From assembly GCF_021044625.1 (NCBI RefSeq), contig NZ_CP087999.1:2497001-2561000 (forward strand): a stretch of DNA of 64,000 bases, read 5' to 3'. The notes beneath the pieces are model-generated. The model saw only the letters and a list, made by a program, of their open reading frames with translations, did no database searches and was not told the origin of the DNA. This document shows positions 46,166 to 55,048 of the stretch, one piece after another (the stretch's first letter is position 1; each line of letters starts with the position of its first letter). The stretch is from Geomonas sp. RF6. GTDB lineage: Bacteria; Desulfobacterota; Desulfuromonadia; Geobacterales; Geobacteraceae. The position numbers and the translations under genes are program-made.

Positions 46166-46573
46166 TTGGTTCGGCCTTACGACCACCACTTGAAGGGACC
46201 ATCCCGCAAGCTGCGCAAGCAGATGACAGATGCTGAGCGACTGCTCTGGTCTCATCTACGGGGCAAGCAACTTCTTGGCGTCCAGTTCAACCGGCAGAAA
46301 TCACTCGGCCCCTATGTCGTTGATTTCTACGCTGCCTCACCCCTGCTGGTGATTGAGCTGGATGGCAGCCAGCACCTCCAGGATGAGAATGTCAAAAGTG
46401 ATGCTGCCCGTGACTCCTTTCTTCTGGAACAGGGGTTGATGGTGCTTAGATTCGACGACCGGCAGGTGTTGCTGGAAACGGCTGCGGTTCTGGAAGAGAT
46501 ATTTCGGATGTGCCAGCAAAGGGTAACAAGAGCAAATCCCCCCTGTCCCCCCTTCGCAAAGGGGGGGACGTAA
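46166..46573 (+). CDS. DUF559 endonuclease-like protein
   Basis: DUF559 proteins have a restriction-endonuclease-like fold related to Vsr mismatch endonucleases. The 135-residue product shows the family core: PYDHHLKGPSRKLRKQMTDAE, LLWSHLRGKQLLGVQFNRQ, then the nuclease signature YVVDFYAASPLLVIELDGSQH and LRFDDRQVL. A TTG start at 46166 fits the family; upstream the frame runs through the 21-bp repeats. The last residues (PPCPPFAKGGT) are encoded by the 3' palindrome. The gene with its inverted flanking palindromes looks like a discrete dispersed unit. Confidence 0.8.
   Translation: MVRPYDHHLKGPSRKLRKQMTDAERLLWSHLRGKQLLGVQFNRQKSLGPYVVDFYAASPLLVIELDGSQHLQDENVKSDAARDSFLLEQGLMVLRFDDRQVLLETAAVLEEIFRMCQQRVTRANPPCPPFAKGGT
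46532..46569. repeat. 3' palindrome of the DUF559 unit (family 2)
   Basis: GCAAATCCCCCCTGTCCC is followed by CCCTTCGCAAAGGGGGGGACG, the inverse of the copy at 46130-46165. It overlaps the end of the DUF559 coding frame. Confidence 0.85.
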
Positions 46574-46822
46574 GGTCACCTGTAGCCGTTAGTGCGAAAT
46601 GGTCGAAACTGCCCGGATTTGTCCGATGAACCTGCGTAAACAGCACACGCCTCGCCTGCTCGCTAACCCGTCCAGCGACGCCAAGACATTCCTCCCTGAA
46701 GCCGCCCATCCCGCGCCGCTCCATCCCGCCTTACGTTAGAAAATATTATTTTGCGCTTGCCTGCAATTTGACTATAATGCGCACTTGCTTTTTTGTGACA
46801 TGACTCTTACCGGGAGACTGCC

Positions 46823-48184
46823 TTGACAACGACGAATCGCGGATTTGCACAGCAGCTGTGGGATTTCTTCTGCTCCTTGAGACTTTCGATCTTCCTGCTC
46901 ATCGGGCTGGCTATCGTTTCCATTATCGGTACGGTCATCCCCCAGGGGCCGCCCCCCGCGGAATACCTCGCCACCATCTCCGATACGAAGCTGCGCCTCT
47001 ATACTTCTCTCGGCTTCTTCGACATGTACCACTCCTGGTGGTTCATCCTCCTCCTCTACCTCCTGACGGTGAACCTCATCTGCTGCTCCATCAAGAGGCT
47101 CCCCCGCGTCTGGAAGATCATCTCCGAGCCGGTCCTCGTCATGGACGAGAAGTACGAGCGCACCCTCACCCAGGTGAAGCACCTCAAGATGCAGGGTGGC
47201 GCGGCGCAGCTGAAGGACCGCCTGGTGGCGAAGCTCTCCTCGGAGTTCGCCGCCCCGGTCGTCACGGAGCACGGCAACGAGTACCACCTCTTCGCCCAGA
47301 AGAACGCCTGGTGCCGCCTCGGCGTCTACGTGGTGCACTTCTCCATCATCTTCGTCTTCATCGGCGCGCTCCTCGGCTCCTTCTTCGGCTACAAGGCGTA
47401 CGTGAACATCCCGGAAGGGGGCGCCATCTCCAAGGTGGAGAAGCGTAGCGGCGAGGCGGTCGACCTCGGCTTCGCGGTCCGCTGCGAGAAGTTCTCCGTC
47501 GAGTTCTACGACACCGGCGCTCCGAAGGAGTTCAAGAGTATCCTTACCGTCCTCGAGAACGGCCAGCCGGTCAACGGCTACAAGGACGTCCCGATCGTCG
47601 TGAACCGCCCCCTCACCTACAAGGGGATCACCTTCTACCAGTCGAGCTACGGCCCGAGCAACGAGGGGGCGACCTACCACCTGACGGTCCGCGACCGCAA
47701 GGGTGGCGCTGCGACCCCGCTCACCGTGCGTCAGGGTGAAAGGGTCTCCCTCCCCGGCGGCGCGCAGCTCTCCGTCATGGAAGCAACCCAGGACGTCCGT
47801 CCCTTCATGAAGGACTTCGACGGCCCCGGCGCCCAGGTCGAGTTCACCCCCGCCGGCGGCGCTCCGCAGTCCTTCGTCATCCTCGGCGAGCAGTACGAGT
47901 CGTTCAACGCCCAGCACGGCGGCGACCTCGTCCTCACCTTCGCCGGGATGGAGCAGAAGTACTACACCGGGCTGCAGGTGGCGAAGGACCCCGGCGTTCT
48001 TGTCGTCTGGTTCGGCTGCTTCCTCATGGTCATCGGCATCTGCATGGCGTTTTTCATGTCTCACAAGAGGGTCTGGATCCGGGTCTCCGAGCACGGCGTC
48101 GCCGTGGGGGGTTCCGCCAGCAAGAATCAGGCAGGCTTCGAGCTTAGCTTCGACGAGCTCACCAAGAAGCTGGCAGAGGGGTAG
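46823..48184 (+). CDS. resB: cytochrome c biogenesis protein ResB
   Basis: ResB (Ccs1) works with CcsB in the system II pathway that carries heme across the membrane and attaches it to CxxCH motifs. The 453-residue protein has TM segments at about 20-40, 70-90, 165-190 and near the end (about 390-412), with a large periplasmic domain between. The likely start is a TTG with GGGAG upstream. It heads a three-gene group with ccsB and a multiheme cytochrome. Confidence 0.93.
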   Translation: MTTTNRGFAQQLWDFFCSLRLSIFLLIGLAIVSIIGTVIPQGPPPAEYLATISDTKLRLYTSLGFFDMYHSWWFILLLYLLTVNLICCSIKRLPRVWKIISEPVLVMDEKYERTLTQVKHLKMQGGAAQLKDRLVAKLSSEFAAPVVTEHGNEYHLFAQKNAWCRLGVYVVHFSIIFVFIGALLGSFFGYKAYVNIPEGGAISKVEKRSGEAVDLGFAVRCEKFSVEFYDTGAPKEFKSILTVLENGQPVNGYKDVPIVVNRPLTYKGITFYQSSYGPSNEGATYHLTVRDRKGGAATPLTVRQGERVSLPGGAQLSVMEATQDVRPFMKDFDGPGAQVEFTPAGGAPQSFVILGEQYESFNAQHGGDLVLTFAGMEQKYYTGLQVAKDPGVLVVWFGCFLMVIGICMAFFMSHKRVWIRVSEHGVAVGGSASKNQAGFELSFDELTKKLAEG

Positions 48185-48232
48185 TCGTACCCCAGTCCCA
48201 ACCGTAACTGAACCTTTTCGGAGGAATACTGA

Positions 48233-49093
48233 ATGTCCAGTTCTCTGCTGTTCAACGTAACTACCATGGCCTACCTGGTCTCCACCTGCCTCTTCTTCGC
48301 CTTCCTGGCCTCCAGGAACAAGGGGGTGGGGCTCTCCGGCACCTACGCGGCACTCTTCGGCTTCATCGTGCAGACGGTGGCGATCGGCCTGCGCTGGAAA
48401 GAGTCGTACGACCAGGGTCACGGCCACGCGCCCCTCTCCAACCTCTTCGAGTCGGTGGTCTTCTTCGCCTGGACCATCATCCTCATCTTCCTGATCATCG
48501 ACTTCAAGTACCGCTACCGCGCGGTCGGCTTCTTCGTCGTCCCCTTCGCGCTTCTGGGGATGGCCTGGGCGCAGCTCGCGCTCGACAGCGGGATCGAGCC
48601 GCTGGTGCCGGCGCTCCAGAGTAACTGGCTCCTGTACCACGTGGTGACCTGCTTCCTCGGCTACGCAGCCTTCGCGGTCGCCTGCGGCATCTCCATCATG
48701 TACCTGATCCGCGAGAAACTGGAGGCGGGGGGTGGGAGCACCGCCGTCGGCGCTCCGGCAGGGGGGCTTCTCTCCATGTTCCCCTCCATCAGGGCGCTGG
48801 ACGACCTGAACTACCGCGCCATCATGATCGGCTTCCCGCTCCTGACGCTGGGCATCGTCACCGGCGCCGCCTGGGCCAACTACGCCTGGGGCACCTACTG
48901 GAGCTGGGACCCGAAGGAGACCTGGTCCCTCATCGTGTGGTTCGTGTACGCAGCCTTCCTCCATGCCCGCATCACCCGCGGCTGGGTCGGGCGCCGCGCC
49001 GCGATCCTCTCGGTGATCGGCTTTGCCGCCACCATCTTCTGCTACCTGGGCGTCAACCTCTTCCTGTCCGGCCTGCACAGCTACGGGAAATAA
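48233..49093 (+). CDS. ccsB: cytochrome c biogenesis protein CcsB (ResC, heme handling)
   Basis: CcsB (ResC) carries the tryptophan-rich WWD-type heme-handling segment NYAWGTYWSWDPKETWSL (about 220) and several TM helices with conserved histidines (GHGHAPLSN, LLYHV, FLHAR). With ResB it forms the heme lyase for periplasmic c-type cytochromes. It starts 48 bases after resB with GGAGGA upstream. It is 286 residues and complete. Confidence 0.95.
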   Translation: MSSSLLFNVTTMAYLVSTCLFFAFLASRNKGVGLSGTYAALFGFIVQTVAIGLRWKESYDQGHGHAPLSNLFESVVFFAWTIILIFLIIDFKYRYRAVGFFVVPFALLGMAWAQLALDSGIEPLVPALQSNWLLYHVVTCFLGYAAFAVACGISIMYLIREKLEAGGGSTAVGAPAGGLLSMFPSIRALDDLNYRAIMIGFPLLTLGIVTGAAWANYAWGTYWSWDPKETWSLIVWFVYAAFLHARITRGWVGRRAAILSVIGFAATIFCYLGVNLFLSGLHSYGK

Positions 49094-49120
49094 CCAATGA
49101 TCTGAAGGAGTCCGGTAGCG

Positions 49121-50113
49121 ATGCCACGATCCTGCACTTACCATCTGGTCGCCCTTTTCTGCCTGCTCGGCGCGGTACTCGCGCCGAGCATTGGCTTTGC
49201 TGAGCCTTTCAAGTGCAGCATCTGCCACCGGAAAGTGGTGACCGGATCGGTGGTGCACAAGCCGGTCGCCAAGGCTGCCTGCCTCGACTGCCACCAGCAG
49301 TTCTCCAACGATCACCCCCTCGGGAAGGGCTCCATGGGGTTCATCGTCCCGAAGGAGAAGCTCTGCGGGGTCTGCCACGGTTCCCTCCTCACGAAGAAGT
49401 TTTTGCACGGCCCGGTCGGCAAGGGTGAGTGCAGCGCCTGCCACCTCCCGCACAGCGGCGAGAACAAGTCCCTCCTGCGCGACCCGGCTCCGGCTCTTTG
49501 CTTCCGCTGCCACCCGAAGGACCACTTCGACGGCGCCCACGGCCATCCGCCGGTGGCGAAGGGGGAGTGCCTCTCCTGCCACGACGCCCACCAGTCCGAG
49601 GGTAAGGGGCTCCTGAGAAAGGAAGGGAGTGCGCTCTGCTTCTCCTGCCACGATGGAAAGATCGCGGTGGGGAAATCGCTGCACAAGCCGGTCGGCGAAG
49701 GGAAATGCGTCGACTGTCACGCCCCGCACGCCTCCGCCTGGAAAAAGCTCCTGAAGGCCGACTACCCGAACGTGCTGTACCGTCCTTTCAGCGGGGATGC
49801 CTTCCCCCTCTGCTTTTCCTGCCACGATCCCGCGCTCGCCTCCGAGACCACGACCGAGAAGTCCACGAACTTCAGGAACGGCACCCGGAATCTCCACTCG
49901 GTGCACGTGAACAAGGTGGGGAAGGGGCGTTCCTGCAGGATGTGCCACAACCCCCACGCCTCGGCGCAGGACCGCCTGGTCTACCCGAAGGCCCCCGGCT
50001 TCGGCACCTGGGACATTCCGATCCGCTTCCAGACGACCTCCACCGGCGGCAGCTGCTCCGTGGGGTGCCACCGGACCTTCAAATACGACCGGGTGAATGC
50101 CGTTGTCAACTAG
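49121..50113 (+). CDS. multiheme c-type cytochrome (10 CxxCH plus one CxxxCH)
   Basis: A Sec signal peptide (cleavage after GFA, about 27) leads into a 300-residue heme-rich protein. I count ten CxxCH motifs: CSICH, CLDCH, CGVCH, CSACH, CFRCH, CLSCH, CFSCH, CVDCH, CFSCH and CRMCH. One CSVGCH (CxxxCH) lies near the C-terminus. The repeated HKPV...GKC/ECxxCHxxH pattern is that of doubled-CxxCH domain cytochromes. It is located downstream of the heme ligation genes resB and ccsB, which suggests it is a client of that pair. It is periplasmic; no membrane anchor is seen. Confidence 0.92.
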   Translation: MPRSCTYHLVALFCLLGAVLAPSIGFAEPFKCSICHRKVVTGSVVHKPVAKAACLDCHQQFSNDHPLGKGSMGFIVPKEKLCGVCHGSLLTKKFLHGPVGKGECSACHLPHSGENKSLLRDPAPALCFRCHPKDHFDGAHGHPPVAKGECLSCHDAHQSEGKGLLRKEGSALCFSCHDGKIAVGKSLHKPVGEGKCVDCHAPHASAWKKLLKADYPNVLYRPFSGDAFPLCFSCHDPALASETTTEKSTNFRNGTRNLHSVHVNKVGKGRSCRMCHNPHASAQDRLVYPKAPGFGTWDIPIRFQTTSTGGSCSVGCHRTFKYDRVNAVVN

Positions 50114-51134
50114 CGCCGGGGCCTTGCGCGCCGCCGATCCCGATACCTCCGCGACAGGGGAGCCTGAACCGGCTCCTGCGCTGCGGGTTTCCGTCATCAT
50201 CCCGGTGAAGCCGGGAGGGGCGGTGCGGGCGCTGGAGAGGCTCGCAGTGGCGACGTACCCCGCGGATCGTTTCGAGGTGCTCGTCGCCTACGGCACCCGC
50301 CCGAGCGCGCAGAGAAATCTGGCGGCGCGCCAGGCCGGCGGGGAGATCCTCTTCTTCCTGGACGACGACTCGCAGGTCTCCCCCGTTTTTCTGCAGCGCG
50401 CCCTCGAGCACTTCCGCGATCCGCGCGTCGCGGCGGTTGGCGGCCCCTCCCTCACCCCGAGCACGGACTCCCCGATCCAGCGCGCCATCGGCGCCGCCTT
50501 TGCCTGCCGCTTCGGCGGCGGTGGGGTGCGAAACCGCTACCGCTGTGCGGGGGAGGCGCGCCACACCGGCGACCACGAGCTTATCCTGTGCAACCTCGCC
50601 TTCCGGCGCGACACCTTTCTCGCCCTGGGAGGGCTGGACGAGCGGCTCTACCCGAACGAGGAAAACGAGCTCATGGAGCGGCTGGTGCACGGCGGGCACC
50701 TGCTGGTGCACGACCCGGAGCTTGCGGTGCATCGCAGCCAGCGCCCCAACTACCGCGCTTTCGTGCGGCAGATGTACGGCTACGGCAGGGGGCGCGGTGA
50801 GCAGACGCTCCTGACCGGGAGGGTGAAGCCCTCCGCCATGGCTCCCGCGTTTTTTCTGTTGTATCTCCTGGCGGCGCCCTTTTTCCTGACGGGGATCTGG
50901 TTCGCGCCGGCGCTTCTTTATTTCGCAGGGTGCCTTGCCGCAGCGGCTGTCGTGTCGCGCGGAGAGCTGGCGCTCTTTTGGCGTTTGATCGGGGTCTTCC
51001 CGACGCTGCATCTTTTGTACGGAGCGGGGATCTGGCGCGGACTCTTCACGCCGCGGTTCAGGAAGGCAGCCGGAGAGGCGCCTCCGGTCGAGGTGCGGAC
51101 GGTGAAGCCGTTTGGTGCGGAGATCAAAGGCTAA
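50097..51134 (+). CDS. family 2 glycosyltransferase, membrane-anchored
   Basis: The catalytic GT-A domain (about 28-250) has RVSVIIPVKPGG, the DDD motif (FFLDDDSQVSP) and an acceptor region (YPNEENELMERL). Two to three TM segments follow at the C-terminus (about 255-305). It starts inside the end of the cytochrome gene (17-base overlap), so it is translated from the same transcript. It probably transfers a sugar to a lipid-linked or surface glycan; the substrate is unknown. Confidence 0.85.
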   Translation: MPLSTSAGALRAADPDTSATGEPEPAPALRVSVIIPVKPGGAVRALERLAVATYPADRFEVLVAYGTRPSAQRNLAARQAGGEILFFLDDDSQVSPVFLQRALEHFRDPRVAAVGGPSLTPSTDSPIQRAIGAAFACRFGGGGVRNRYRCAGEARHTGDHELILCNLAFRRDTFLALGGLDERLYPNEENELMERLVHGGHLLVHDPELAVHRSQRPNYRAFVRQMYGYGRGRGEQTLLTGRVKPSAMAPAFFLLYLLAAPFFLTGIWFAPALLYFAGCLAAAAVVSRGELALFWRLIGVFPTLHLLYGAGIWRGLFTPRFRKAAGEAPPVEVRTVKPFGAEIKG

Positions 51135-51404
51135 ACTTCCACCGCAAAGACGCAAAGAGCGCAAAGGAAAATCCGCAAAGGAAAACCGAAGGCATAGAGG
51201 CGTAAAACGGTAACGGCAAAGGCGCAAAGAACGCAAAGGAAAACCAAAACTGCAGTCCCGAATTTCCATGCACCACCTTCTGGTTTTCTTAAGCCTTTAA
51301 AGCCTTTCTTTGCGCCCTTTGCGTCTTTGCGGTTCAATCTGCTTTTGATTCTGACTTTGTTTTCTCCATTGCGTCTTTGCGGTGGAAGTTAAAGATTTTA
51401 TAGA
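51135..51404. repeat. CGCAAAG-family repeat cluster
   Basis: Arrays of CCGCAAAGACGCAAAG-type units at 51140-51180 and 51215-51240 are opposed by inverted arrays at 51303-51335 and 51368-51385. The last ends about 20 bases before the next gene start. Confidence 0.75.
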
Positions 51405-52361
51405 TTGGAGTCTGGTTTGGATCTTAGTGTAGTAGTACCTATTTACAACGAAGAGGAGAACATCCCGGTTCTCTACCAGCGCGTCACCGACGCCCTTGCC
51501 CCTACCACCATCGACTACGAGCTCATCCTCGTGGACGACGGCTCTGCGGACAATTCCTTCGCGCAGCTGAAGCTCCTCGCCGCGAAGGACAAGCGGGTAA
51601 AAGTCATCCGCTTCCGCCGCAACTTCGGCCAGACCGCCGCCATGTCCGCTGGCTTCGACTGCGCCACCGGCCACGTCGTCGTCCCCATGGATGGTGACCT
51701 GCAGAACGACCCCCTGGACATCCCGCTGCTCCTCGACCGGATGCACGACGGCTTCGACGTCGTCTCGGGGTGGCGCAAGGACCGCAAGGATACCTTCATC
51801 AACCGCAGGCTGCCGTCGATCCTCGCCAACGGCTTCATCTCGCACATGACCGGCGTGCACCTGCACGACTACGGCTGCACCCTGAAGGCGTACCGCCGGG
51901 AGGTGCTGGAGGACGTGAACCTCTACGGCGAGATGCACCGATTTGTCCCGGCCCTCGCCCACCAGGTCGGCGCAAAGGTCACCGAGATGCCGGTGCGCCA
52001 CCACGAGCGCCTGCACGGCCAGAGCAAGTACGGCATCTCCCGCACCACCCGCGTCATTCTCGATCTCCTGACGGTCAAGTTTCTCCTCTCCTACTCGACG
52101 AAGCCGATCCAGCTCTTCGGCCGGTGGGGGATCTACACGTTCGGCGCGGGCTTTGCCACGGGCCTCGTGACGATGTACATGAAGTTTTTCGAGCACGTAA
52201 ATATGAACCGCAACCCGCTCCTCATCCTCACCGCCTTCCTCCTCTTCATGGGGGTGCAGTTCCTGGTGCTCGGACTCCTGGGGGAGCTCACCGCGCGCAC
52301 CTACTACGAGGCGCAGGGGAAGCAGATCTACAACGTGAAGGAAAAGATCAACTTTGTCTGA
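51405..52361 (+). CDS. dolichol-phosphate-mannose-synthase-like GT2 glycosyltransferase
   Basis: The 318-residue protein resembles GtrB/ArnC/DPMS-type enzymes that load a sugar on a polyprenyl phosphate: DLSVVVPIYNEEENI (about 5-19), LILVDDGSADNS (about 40-51), VVPMDGDLQNDP (about 92) and HHERLHGQSKYG (about 199). Two C-terminal TM helices (about 240-262 and 275-300) anchor it. The start is a TTG at 51405 or 51417 immediately after a repeat array. It overlaps the next gene by 8 bases. Confidence 0.92.
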   Translation: MESGLDLSVVVPIYNEEENIPVLYQRVTDALAPTTIDYELILVDDGSADNSFAQLKLLAAKDKRVKVIRFRRNFGQTAAMSAGFDCATGHVVVPMDGDLQNDPLDIPLLLDRMHDGFDVVSGWRKDRKDTFINRRLPSILANGFISHMTGVHLHDYGCTLKAYRREVLEDVNLYGEMHRFVPALAHQVGAKVTEMPVRHHERLHGQSKYGISRTTRVILDLLTVKFLLSYSTKPIQLFGRWGIYTFGAGFATGLVTMYMKFFEHVNMNRNPLLILTAFLLFMGVQFLVLGLLGELTARTYYEAQGKQIYNVKEKINFV

Positions 52362-53529
52362 GTCCGCGCTGCGCGTCCTGGTGCTGGCACCGACCCCCTT
52401 CTTTGCGGATCGCGGCTGTCATGTGCGCATCCTGGAGGAGGCGCGCGCAGCAATCGGCTGCGGAGTGGAGTTGCGCCTGGTCACCTACCACATCGGGCGC
52501 GACATCCCGGGGATCCCTACGGAACGCATCCCGCAGATCCCCTGGTACCGCAAGCTCGCGGCGGGGCCGTCGTGGCACAAGCCGTACCTCGACATCCTCC
52601 TCCTTTTGAAGGCGCTGAAGGTCGCGCGCTCCTTCCGTCCGCACCTCATCCACGCGCATATCCACGAAGGCGCCTTCATCGGGATCTTCCTGAAGAAGAT
52701 CCTGCGGATCCCCCTCGTCTTCGACTGCCAGGGGAGCCTTACCGCAGAGATCGTCGACCACGGTTTTGTGAAGGAAGGGTCGCTCCTGCAGCGCTTCTTC
52801 TCCTTCCTGGAGCGCCGCATCGACCACGGCGCCGACTACGTGATCACCAGCTCGACCCCGACAGCCAGGCTCCTGGCAAAGGGAGGGGTGGGGCCGGACC
52901 GGCTGCAACCGCTCCTGGACGGCGTCGACACCGACACTTTCGCACCGCAGCCGAAGGAGATCGTGAGAAAGAGGCTTTCCCTCCCTGACGACCGTCCAAT
53001 CGTTTCGTATCTCGGGGTGCTGAGCGTGTACCAGGGTGTCGACCTCCTGCTGGAGGCGGCGGCGCTCTTGAAGCAGGCGGGGGCGAAGATTCATTTTCTC
53101 ATCATGGGCTTTCCGGAAGGTGGATACCCCGCGAAGGCGGACTCGCTGGGGGTCGCCGACATGGTAACCTTTACTGGAAGGGTCCCCTACGACGAAGCGC
53201 CCCTCTATCTGTGCGCCGGTGACATCGCCGTTTCCGCAAAGGTCTCCCTCACCGAGGCGAACGGGAAGCTCTTCAACTACATGGCGTGCGGGCTCCCCAC
53301 GGTCGTTTTCGACACCCCGGTGAACCGGGAGATTCTGGGGGACGCGGCGCTCTACGCGCGGCTCGGGGATGCGGCGGAACTCGCGGGGGCGATCGGGAGG
53401 CTTGCCGGCGACCGGGAGCTGCGAGCCGAGCTGGGTGAGCTGGCCCGGGAAAAGGCCATAGCCGAGCACTCGTGGCAGGCCCGCGGGCGCGAGCTGGTGG
53501 CGGTATACCGGAAGACATTGCAGCGGTAG
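52354..53529 (+). CDS. GT4-type glycosyltransferase
   Basis: The 391-residue protein has a GT-B fold: an N-terminal glycosyltransferase 4-like domain (about 8-170) and a C-terminal Rossmann domain (about 190-370) with VSYLGVLSVYQGVDLLLEAA and KVSLTEANGKLFNYMACGLP. The second contains the Glu-containing nucleotide-sugar site (TEANGKLFNYMA). The start is a TTG overlapping the preceding gene. It continues the glycan operon. Confidence 0.9.
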   Translation: MSESALRVLVLAPTPFFADRGCHVRILEEARAAIGCGVELRLVTYHIGRDIPGIPTERIPQIPWYRKLAAGPSWHKPYLDILLLLKALKVARSFRPHLIHAHIHEGAFIGIFLKKILRIPLVFDCQGSLTAEIVDHGFVKEGSLLQRFFSFLERRIDHGADYVITSSTPTARLLAKGGVGPDRLQPLLDGVDTDTFAPQPKEIVRKRLSLPDDRPIVSYLGVLSVYQGVDLLLEAAALLKQAGAKIHFLIMGFPEGGYPAKADSLGVADMVTFTGRVPYDEAPLYLCAGDIAVSAKVSLTEANGKLFNYMACGLPTVVFDTPVNREILGDAALYARLGDAAELAGAIGRLAGDRELRAELGELAREKAIAEHSWQARGRELVAVYRKTLQR

Positions 53530-53540
53530 GGTGGTGGGGA

Positions 53541-54080
53541 ATGATTCTTGTCGTTTCCGCATATCCTGACGAGTCCATCGAGGCCGACGGCGCGATGGAG
53601 CGAATCGCCATCGTGGACATGGTCCTTGCCGGCCACAGCAGGGCGTACCTCGACATCAGCCTCAAGGGGCACATCTTCCCCGAATGGGAGGAGGTCAGCC
53701 CCGGCGTCATCGTGCACCGGGTGAACCTCTTCCTCCATTTCTGGTACATTCTCTCCATCGCCGCAAAGGCCTCCATGGTGTACGTGCACAGCGTGCCAAA
53801 CGCGCTGCGGGTGCTCCCTCTCTATCTCTCCTTCCCCATCGTCACCGATCTCTCCCTCACCGGCGGCGCAGCCGACGGCGGTCCTCTCTGGAAACTGGCC
53901 CAGCTGGTAGCGCATCACAAGAGCAAGGCGCTCGTACTGGATGTAGGTGCAGAGGTCCCCCGCGTCGCCGGTCTGCGGATGTTCAGGGCGGCCGAGCCCG
54001 CCAGCAAGGAATCGAAGGCCCTAGCCGCGTTTGTCACGAAAGACGAGCCCGAAGTAAAGCCCGCCCACCCGGTGCGGTAG
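53541..54080 (+). CDS. hypothetical protein, possibly glycosyltransferase N-terminal half
   Basis: This 179-residue protein begins MILVVSAYPDESIEADGAMERI and resembles the first, acceptor-side domain of a GT4 glycosyltransferase. There is no nucleotide-sugar domain after it, and the frame ends in a charged tail (FVTKDEPEVKPAHPVR). It is 11 bases after the GT4 gene, in the same operon. It could be a truncated transferase or a partner subunit; the resemblance is weak. Confidence 0.6.
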   Translation: MILVVSAYPDESIEADGAMERIAIVDMVLAGHSRAYLDISLKGHIFPEWEEVSPGVIVHRVNLFLHFWYILSIAAKASMVYVHSVPNALRVLPLYLSFPIVTDLSLTGGAADGGPLWKLAQLVAHHKSKALVLDVGAEVPRVAGLRMFRAAEPASKESKALAAFVTKDEPEVKPAHPVR

Positions 54081-55048
54081 AAACGACTCGAACACCCACC
54101 GCAAAGCCGCACCAGTGTACACTGCTTTTGTTTTATCCGCAGATTACACAGATTCGCGCAGATTATTATCTCGCACGTTCAACGGACCCTGTCATGTTGT
54201 AACAGCGACGGATGGGCAACGGATCCAACGATTACTGCAGGAGCGATTGGAAAGATCAGGTTTTTAAGGGTGGCAAGAAAAATCCGCAAAGTAGGCACAA
54301 GGGATAAGGCACCTGCACGGGAATCAAAAGCTAAAACATGAACACCCACCGCAAAGCCGCAAAGGGCGCAAAGGAAAATCCGCAAAGAAACCCGCCGTCG
54401 CGTGGGCGGACCGCGGTGGTCTTTTTGGGTGCACACTGGTTCAGCCGGCAATGACATGTAGTGGGAAGGACTAACGAGGCTATAGCGTTCCATGCGAAGG
54501 TTCATTCCGGAATTCGGTGGAGCGTGGGTACATTGCCACGAAGCACTGCAGGAGGCCTAACGTCCCCCCCTTTGCGAAGGGGGGACAGGGGGGATTTGCC
54601 CTTCTAGGCACTTCTCCTTAACCCCGGATGAAGCACACCTTCAGGATCATCCTTCCTTTGCGCGCAGTTCTTTGCGTCCTTTGCGTCTTTGCGGTGGGTG
54701 TTCAAAAGGCGGAGGCGATTCCAACCAAGCCTAAACTCGGAGCACCCACCGCAAAGTCGCAAAGACCGCAAAGGAAAATCCGCAAAGTAGGCTTCCAGGG
54801 GAAAAAGTGATGTCTGCGCAGGTCCGCTGATCGCTGATGTATTCTTGATCAGTGCAGGGGAGGTGAAGATCACACCGTTCGAGGAATCCGAACAAAAGCC
54901 CCCTCAGACCTGACCTTCCTTTGCGCGCAGTTCTTTGCGTCCTTTGCGCCTTTGCGGTGGGTGTTCAGCCTTTTTTGCGTTGGGTGTACCGCCGTTTTGT
55001 CTACATTTTTAATTGATTCCTGAGATCGATTATTGTAGTGTTCAGCGA
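54081..55048. repeat. repeat-filled intergenic region (CGCAAAG arrays and a DUF559-unit 5' end)
   Basis: CGCAAAG-type arrays occur near 54340-54390, 54655-54700, 54745-54790 and 54910-54965. Between them, at about 54548-54600, lies a second copy of the DUF559-unit 5' end: GCAGGAGGCCTAACG, then CCCCCCTTTGCGAAGGGGGG and ACAGGGGGGATTTGCC, with no DUF559 gene following. I see no coding frame in this kilobase. Confidence 0.7.

Noticed and set aside
45641-46255. Minus-strand 204-codon frame of FVHATTS repeats as a repeat protein
   Set aside because: No start signal or signal peptide, and equally long frames exist in other phases of the same array.
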